Shown here: positions 57,056 to 64,000 of the stretch, in pieces
How positions within the stretch are numbered: position 1 is the stretch's first letter
Layout of the letters: every line of letters begins with the position of its first letter
NCBI GenBank assembly: GCA_028554755.1
Contig: JAPTOF010000006.1
Coordinates: 14,073,001 to 14,137,000 of the forward strand
Source: Cordia subcordata
Taxonomy: Eukaryota; Streptophyta; Magnoliopsida; Boraginales; Cordiaceae
Reading direction: 5' to 3'
DNA: 64,000 bases
The notes under the pieces: generated by a model
The model's database searches: none
What the model saw: the letters and a program-made list of their open reading frames with translations, nothing else
What the model was told of the DNA's origin: nothing
Made by a program: the position numbers and the translations under genes

Positions 57056-60000
57056 CTCTTGTCTCTAATGCATACAAAAATATCTTTAAAATGATATGGC
57101 ATATTATCGAATAAGTTAAGAGTTGTATGTTAAATATGTTAGTTTGGAGATGTAATTTTTCATCTTTTTGCCATTTAGGACTTATTAAGAAATTTTAGTT
57201 GATACCAACGTCAATGTCTTTAATGGTTAATTAATCGGAATTATTTTATCAAAGAACCTCCTAATATCATATATAAATGAAATATGATGATATTTAAAAT
57301 ATAATGAGAAATATAATGATATTTACCTGTGTGTAGCACAAGTATAGTTCCTAGTTGTGGAACAAATTTGGAGAAAAATTATGTGACAATTTTAATATAT
57401 TTATGAATATTTGTAAACAAAAATTTCTAAGATAGTGAACATTCACTTGTAAACAATTAATTATTGTCTTGTGATCTATAGTTAAAACTTATGGACATTT
57501 AATCTTTGTTTTGTCAAAAAGTATTTTAAAACTTGTGACCATTAACTTCGGACTTGTTGAATACCAGTTTCTTTTTCTTTCTTTAAATAAAAATTTAGTT
57601 TTGGATTTGTTAAAGTTTGCAATTTGTGAAGATTCAAATATTATATTGTAACTTAACACTAAATTAGTGCTGGAAAGGATAAGTGCGGTCAATCCATTAC
57701 TAATTCAATAATTCTCGATAGATAAAGTGTTCATCGCTAAATTCCGTGGCCCACTTGAATCTTTTTCTTGCAATGTTATGAGATAAAAAATATATATCTG
57801 TTTTATCAAACTAAACGTAAGTTTACTGGATTAATTTATTACGGTCTTTGAAGACTCAAAATAAGATAAAAGGCTAAATGTCATGTAAAATTTTTGCTTT
57901 CAGCTAGGGTGTTTTCATGTCACATTGAACTTGAGACTAATTCCTATCGGGTCAGGAGCGGTTAAGGAAAAACTCTCCCAATAAATATGTTTCCCAAAAT
58001 TCAAACTTTTGTTCTCTTTCTTACAGGGTGAGGCTACTATGCCATATAAAATTAGGGCAACTAATAGATGCATCATTCTGCAGAGTTAGTCATGCCATTA
58101 CTTATTTTCGTAGTGTACCTTTTGAGACCCCATGTAGAACGAGGAATTGTCATAGAATTTGGGTTAATTCTTCGCTAGCCCTTGCTTATACTAAATTGAT
58201 CTAGTATCAGATAGGAAGCGAAGGCTACAGGTATGGAACCTGTCTCTGCAGCCATCGATAACAATAAGAATGCACGATTTGTTCGAAGAGCATCGATAAT
58301 TCTTTATTTTTTTGTACTTTGTTTTTCTAAGACCTCCATTGTCATGGGATTAGAACCAGGACCTCGCTCTTGTGGGAGGTAATTTCAACGAACTTGAGCT
58401 ATCCCTGATTCCATTAATAATTCTTAAGTTGAACTAACTGATAAGATGGATTTGCCCCCAGAATTATCCCAGCATGGTAGGCTATAAAAGAGGTGCCTGA
58501 CAAGAGGAAAAGTCCTAGAAGTACAACTTGCATTTCCCCGAAAAGGAAAACTAGAGTCTGCTCTTTGTGTCGGGCAATCATGTCCTTTTTCGGCGAGCAC
58601 TAATAGAAGGCTTTTCCAGTCACAAGTGGAGTCACACAGTAATTTCGATCAGAGTGGGAAAGAAACTAAAAAGAGTCTTGCTAATATTTATGAGAAACAA
58701 TAGGAATTGAATGTAAATATTTGTCTCTCTCTTAAACTTGAGGGGTTGGGGACATGGTCCCCTGTTATATATCTTTAACTAGTATGTTATATATGCGATT
58801 GCACAGGATGTGTCATATATAGATAGAAAATATTTAGTTTTTTATCCACCTAAATATTTCAAACAAATTATATGAGCTAATTTTAGTAGATAAAATAATA
58901 ATAATACACATACGTAACATTGTACTGACAAAAAAAATTAGACCTACCTAATAAAGAGATTTGTAACCATATAGTGGAAAAAGCCTATTACTACAAATTA
59001 ACAGTATTAAAACTAACTTTTTCATATGATCTACAATATAACTTGCTATATTTTACCAAAGCAAATAGAAATTAATGATGTTACTATGCTTTAAATATCA
59101 TATAATGAATAGATTCCAATATAGATGATAACATTTTAAGTAGTCAAATTCATATATATTTGTCAATTGGCAAAATTATGTTTAGGGTCTAAATTAAATT
59201 ATAGATTAAAAAAGAATTTTGAAAAATCTTCTATTTTTACATATTCTTCTTAAAACGGAAAGAAAGCTTGCCTCTATTTTCTAAAGATATAAATCATTAT
59301 AAGCTCCATACCATTTTAGTAAAAAAAAAGAAGCAATATGTTAACAGAAAATAAAAAAATAACATGCTAACAGTGATTAAGATAACATTATTAAAAAAAT
59401 ATATTTTTAGAGGAGAAGTTTAAATGAATAATAAAGATATCATAATAGAGACAAATAAACATAACCCAAACCATAGATAATGAGCTAATATTTAAACCAA
59501 CGTGTAACATAGTAGAATAATAAATAAAATTTTTTCATACCTTTTCCTCTCGAAAAACTATATACTGAGACAAAAGTAACAGAGATAATAAAAAGTTAGT
59601 GAAATATATCGGTATAATAATACGAACACATATATACAAAAGGGTTTAATATTAGGGAAACCACTAATCACTAATGATTCTGGTAGCAATTAGTGTGTAA
59701 ATCCAAAAGGATATGACAAAAATTGACAATATACATTTGATTATCTTATATATGCACAATTTTGAAATTTGCGAGATATCGTAATTTAGAATAACTGGAA
59801 AATTTTGGTGATAAAAAAGGAATCAATTGAATTGCGAGTATTTAAAACAAAAGAGAAGCAAATCTACACTACAATGCGTGAAATTGGAATGTATGAACTG
59901 AAATATGACACTAAAATAATGATTTAACCATGATTTTAAGCTAATGATTGGGTGGAAATAAAATATGGAGAAGAAAAAGGAAATATTTTTGAATGCACGA

Positions 60001-61081
60001 AAAGGGAAGAAATTGAATTAAACAACAACTAAATGATTTAGTTGCCGGCAACAGACCTGTGATGTCCATATATATTTACGATTTTGAAAATTAAAAGAGT
60101 TAAGATTCTGTAATTACGGAGGAATTAAATCAAAAAATCAAATATAAGGAAAAAGGAAGATTCTAGAAAAGAAAGGCCATTTATGGAAAATTAAAAAAAA
60201 AAAAGGACAGCTATGCATTTTTTTAACATCACATTCAACAGGGTCTGTTTTATACTATAGCATACATGAAAGAAGTAGATATATGCCTTTAAGTCATTTT
60301 TTCCAATAGGAACTGAAGCACTAATAGTATATCATTCAGATTGTAACAAACTAGTTGCAACTTCACCATAGAATTGGTGTATCATACAACTTTTTTGGTT
60401 GGACTAAATCTGAGAATCTTTCATATGCATTAGTCTGATAGACAAAATTGATTATGCAACAGCCAGTAAAGTCGTTGAACTTGGATATACATTTAGCAAG
60501 ATTGTCGTACAGAAATGAGAGGCGAATTAATGAATGTAGGACGTTGGAACCATGTTTATTATGACATACATGCGCCTATATGCTTGCCTTATGATGAGAA
60601 AATTTAATGTCATTCACTTTTTCTTTTCCTTTCTTTCTTTTTCTCGTTCCCTTCCTCTCCGAGGGATTGTAGCTGGAATCAGTGGTCTTTAGATATAATC
60701 TTTCCCTTTTCTATGCATTGGTACATTTACAGTGCTGGACATATTAGTTTATAACATACTTTTACATGAATTGAAATGTTGAGGTTCCAACTAGATCTCG
60801 GTTTGTCTCTCTTCTTTGTATGTGTATAGAAAATGCATACTATGTGTAGATGGTTGTCAGATATTTACTTATTATTATGGTCAACACCATTGTATGATAA
60901 GCTCTACGTAACATATTTTGCCTTTTTATAGGGAGGGGATCCCTCACGAGAACGAAACTATTTATTCGAGGTAAAGCTTTACAATAAACACTTTGCTTAT
61001 TGTTTTTTCACAAATTAAAATTCCACTCTAATGATTAGTAGGCTTGGTATCTTAAGTTCTCTTAATAACTTGTTTAGGCCT
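57056..61081. other. Intergenic, gene-poor
   Basis: Mostly AT-rich. The patch at 57900-58680 has more even composition but no ORF or RNA fold I recognise. No gene seen. Confidence 0.5.
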
Positions 61082-61179
61082 CAACTCTCAAATGATTATG
61101 TGTTAAACCAATTAGAGTCACTAAAAGAAATCAACTCTCAAATGATTGTGTTCAACCAATTAGAGTCACCAAAAGAAGT
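61082..61179. repeat. Tandem duplication, about 49 bp x 2, upstream of the tRNA
   Basis: CAACTCTCAAATGATTATGTG and the following AACCAATTAGAGTCACTAAAAGAAA (61082-61131) recur at 61132-61179 with a 2 bp length difference and a few substitutions. It ends 73 bp before the tRNA gene. Confidence 0.85.
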
Positions 61180-61251
61180 ATTTGAAATGTTTGTGACATG
61201 TGGTATGATATATGATTAAAAGAGATATTTTAATTGATATATGGTTAACAA

Positions 61252-61324
61252 GGGGGTGTAGCTCATATGGTAGAGCGCTCGCTTCGCATGCGAGAGGCAC
61301 GGGGTTCGATTCCCCGCATCTCCA
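61252..61324 (+). tRNA. trnA-CGC: tRNA-Ala (anticodon CGC)
   Basis: A 73 nt cloverleaf can be drawn. The acceptor stem GGGGGTG pairs with CATCTCC (two G-U pairs), followed by discriminator A. The D arm is GCTC...GAGC. The anticodon arm is CTCGC-TTCGCAT-GCGAG with anticodon CGC. The T arm CGGGG-TTCGATT-CCCCG is perfect. The A box (TAGCTCATATGG) and B box (GGTTCGATTCC) are intact and a TTTT terminator follows at once. No intron and no encoded CCA, as expected for a nuclear gene. It reads GCG alanine codons. Confidence 0.95.
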
Positions 61325-61334
61325 TTTTGGTTTT

Positions 61335-61830
61335 TGAATAAAGCCCAATTATCGCAATACACCTTTTATAATCAGTTCTTAGCCCAGCTATTGCATAGGG
61401 CCCAACTATCGCAATACGCTTTTTGTTATTAGCTCTTGGCCCATCTATTGCAATTTACTTTTTATTATCAGTTCTTTTTCCTTTTTACTCTACAAGTTTT
61501 TTAATAAAACCCAACTAACGCAATATGCCTTTTGTCATCAGTTCTTAGCCAGCCATTGCACAGAGCCCAACTATCGCAATACACTTTTTATTATCAGTTC
61601 TTAGCCCATCCATCGCAACATACTTTTTATTATCGGTTCTTTTTCCTTTTCACTCTACAAGCAAAAAGAAACCATAGGGGCAGACCCAAGAATATGATAG
61701 TCCCTAACTACCGCAATATGCTTTTTATTATCAGTTCTTAGCCCAACTATCGATATATACTTTTTATTATTAGTTCTTTTTCCTTTTTACTCTACAAGCA
61801 AAGAGAAACCATCTTTATTGTGTATAATAG
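61335..61830. repeat. Array of about ten GCCCAACTATCGCAATA repeats
   Basis: The unit GCCCAACTATCGCAATACACTTTTTATTATCAGTTCTTA recurs with variation at about 61343, 61382, 61400, 61440, 61508, 61548, 61566, 61604, 61690 and 61741. Spacings of about 40 bp are nested in a larger period (61440-61500, 61604-61670 and 61741-61800 each end in CTTTTTCCTTTTTACTCTACAAG). It starts within 20 bp of the tRNA. Non-coding. Confidence 0.8.
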
Positions 61831-63404
61831 GGGCAGATCCAGGAATATGATATTCAAGAGGTGAAGATTAAATGATGGACACCGAGGATATCAAACTCTT
61901 TTAACTTAAAGAAGTATAGAGTTTAGATTATTATTGTAATATATTTAATAATACATATAGAGAGTATTTTTTTGTTAAAAATAACATAAGATTACAAAAA
62001 GAAAAATTTTATAATTCAATCAACAAAGTTGGATTCATGTTCATTCAATAAGTGCAATGTAGCAATATCATACATAAACATGAATACTTTAATCAATATC
62101 TTTTTCAATATAAATAATCAAACTATACTTAAGAGAGTCATTTTTCATTCAAGTAGAAGCCTTGTTTTGATAATTTTAATAGCAAAAATAGCTTGTGTAT
62201 GGGTATTATTTTGTTTGGGCCCTTATAAGGTCCAAGCTGCGAAATTACAGCTAATGGGCTACGAGGCCCAATGGGAATATGTTAACGACAATTGTGGGTG
62301 CCTAGGCATTGCTTGGATGAAGCATGCGATCATGTAAATATAAAAATTGAATCCCATGATAAGGGGATCTTGAAAGGAAATATAATAATTGTCTTGCCAT
62401 AATCGAGATAGGACAGAAGTTATAAAAGGAGAGGGGTGCGAACCATGAAAGGCATACATACAAAAATATACTTAGTAATTCCATAACATACCCTTCTCCC
62501 TCTCTTAACTAGATAAGGTCCGGCGATTCTACTGAAGAAAGGGATTTAGTACCTTAAAGTCTAATTGGAGAATCACCTTCTACAACTTGTTCTATTGTTA
62601 TTCAGATATGAAGGATTAAAATTAGCCTTATCAATCTATGAACTAAAAGATAAAGTTTTAAGTTTTCAAATTCTATCAACCATCTATATAAAGTTGTTAT
62701 GCTAGACAAATTTTCAATTTAAGATGGTTAGGCACATTAAATATTTAACACAAATTATTTAAAAAAATTAAAGATTATATATATGCCACAAAGTATACAC
62801 TAGAAATATAATTTAGTAAGAATAGAATACCAATTTACCAAGAAAAAGATTACCAGTGAGCACTTTGTAATAAACCTAAACTGAAAAGATTAGTTTATTT
62901 CTTCACTTCTATTAATAGAATATAAGAGTAAAAAATTCCATAAACTTGCGTGAAAAGGTGAATTGAGTGAATTAATAAAAATAGATCATGATTCATGACT
63001 GAGAATGAAATATACTAGTTAAAAATAATAACATTGATACCATGAACACAATTTTAAAAAGAAATTGAGTCAAAATTAATAAGTACATATATTAATTATT
63101 TCATTTATTTAACAAGGCATAGATACATGTAAAAAGTATAAATTAAAAATCTTTTTGAAGGCTGGGGGGTTTGGGCTCCTCTTAACCCCTCTTTGCCTGT
63201 ATCTTTGGTGTACAAGACCATTGCTCTTAGGAGTTGATTGCTTTTGGCTTCCCTGCTAATATATCCTGTCCTACAAAGCAATAACACATTGTAATTAGAG
63301 GTCATGGAGAAGCGAGTAGTACTTAAGTGGCACTTGAGGCGCCAAAGCTTTAATTGAAAGTGTAAAGATGGTTTAAGAAAAAGCACTTACTATTTTTGTC
63401 AAAA
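61831..63404. other. Intergenic, no gene seen
   Basis: GGGGCAGATCCAGGAATATGA near 61830 resembles the GGCGGAGCC end family. ORFs of up to 102 codons (62029-62337) lack recognisable domains. No gene is called. Confidence 0.5.
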
Positions 63405-63975
63405 TATTATTACCTCCCACATAGAAAAATCAATAAATCTAAAACTAGTTAATTAGGTTACTCCACCTAGTACCATTTGGATTTACAATGAAATCTCAAA
63501 ATTCTTAACATTGTATTAGAATTAGGCCTTTGGTCTAATCATATTCATCTATCTGTGACCCATTCAATCATATTTAACCATGTGTGAGTATCTAATTCAC
63601 ATGAGGTAGAGTGTGAGGATATCATTACCTCCTATATAGAAAAATTAATAGATTCAAGACCACTTAAGAAGATTTTGGTTTACTCAACCTAATATTAACA
63701 TGAAAGTCATCTTCATATTCATCCATCATCCACATGTGACCTATATTTCTTAAAATTCGACCATATGTGAGGGGGATGGTTAAAATTTCTCCTACATAGA
63801 GAATTCAATAAATCATTTTATAAATCTGGTCACACATGAAGGGGAGTGTTATAATACTATTATCTCCCATATAGAAAAATCAATAAATCCAAAATTAATT
63901 AATAAGATCATGGATTACTCCACCTAGTACTAATTGGTTTTAGGTTAGAACTTCAAAATTTTTAACAATTAACTT
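63405..63975. repeat. Dispersed direct repeats at the window end
   Basis: A block with TATTACCTCCCACATAGAAAAATCAATAAATC, then ACTAGTTAATTAGGTTACTCCACCTAGTACC and CTCAAAATTCTTAACA occurs near 63408-63512 and again near 63855-63967. Weaker partial copies lie at about 63625 and 63790. The array may continue beyond the window. Confidence 0.65.
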
Positions 63976-64000
63976 CTATTTATAACAGCAACTTAAAGGG

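Noticed and set aside
58000..58680. Patch of balanced composition considered as organelle DNA or a gene
   Set aside because: I could not match any frame or RNA fold to a known organelle or nuclear gene, so no claim is made.
61335..61830. Regular array considered as a CRISPR-like locus
   Set aside because: The spacers are themselves repeats, periods are nested and variable, there are no cas genes, and the setting is a plant nuclear genome.

Overview
This is a 64 kb stretch of plant nuclear DNA, most likely from a eudicot and perhaps an asterid; the genus cannot be fixed from the sequence alone. The evidence is AT-rich intergenic DNA, spliced genes with GT-AG introns, plant-specific families (EPFL peptide, ALA flippase, plant casein kinase 1), and many short inverted-repeat elements, including ends of the GGCGGAGCC type. 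I rebuilt the gene models by joining exons by hand; each one closes in a single reading frame.

Layout: (1) 1200-1822, a two-exon gene for an 85-residue conserved plant protein with paired ERAKEE motifs. (2) 6671-7434, a two-exon secreted cysteine-rich EPFL peptide. (3) 10257-14031, a six-exon coatomer zeta subunit (181 aa). (4) 14-28 kb, gene-poor and filled with foldback elements, a SINE-like family and a MULE nested in one SINE copy. (5) 28940-35677, a ten-exon P4-ATPase phospholipid flippase of the ALA4-ALA7 type (1227 aa), preceded by a leader with a likely intron and several uORFs. (6) 36-43.6 kb, repeats and a decayed LINE on the minus strand. (7) 43888-52445, a fourteen-exon casein kinase 1-like gene (476 aa). 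Its 3.9 kb intron 6 holds a broken copy of mitochondrial rpl5. (8) 52.5-64 kb, no protein gene recognised, one tRNA-Ala(CGC) at 61252-61324, and several repeat arrays.

The genes are on the plus strand but do not form a pathway. Coatomer zeta (COPI vesicles) and the ALA flippase (membrane lipid asymmetry) both serve the endomembrane system, but their proximity is not evidence of joint function. I found no undescribed multi-gene system. The most interesting items are the mitochondrial-derived fragment in the kinase intron, the two-codon uORF whose stop overlaps the kinase start codon, the MULE-in-SINE nesting with clear target duplication, and the repeat arrays on both sides of the tRNA gene. 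Gene identities rest on recognised motifs; no database search was run.
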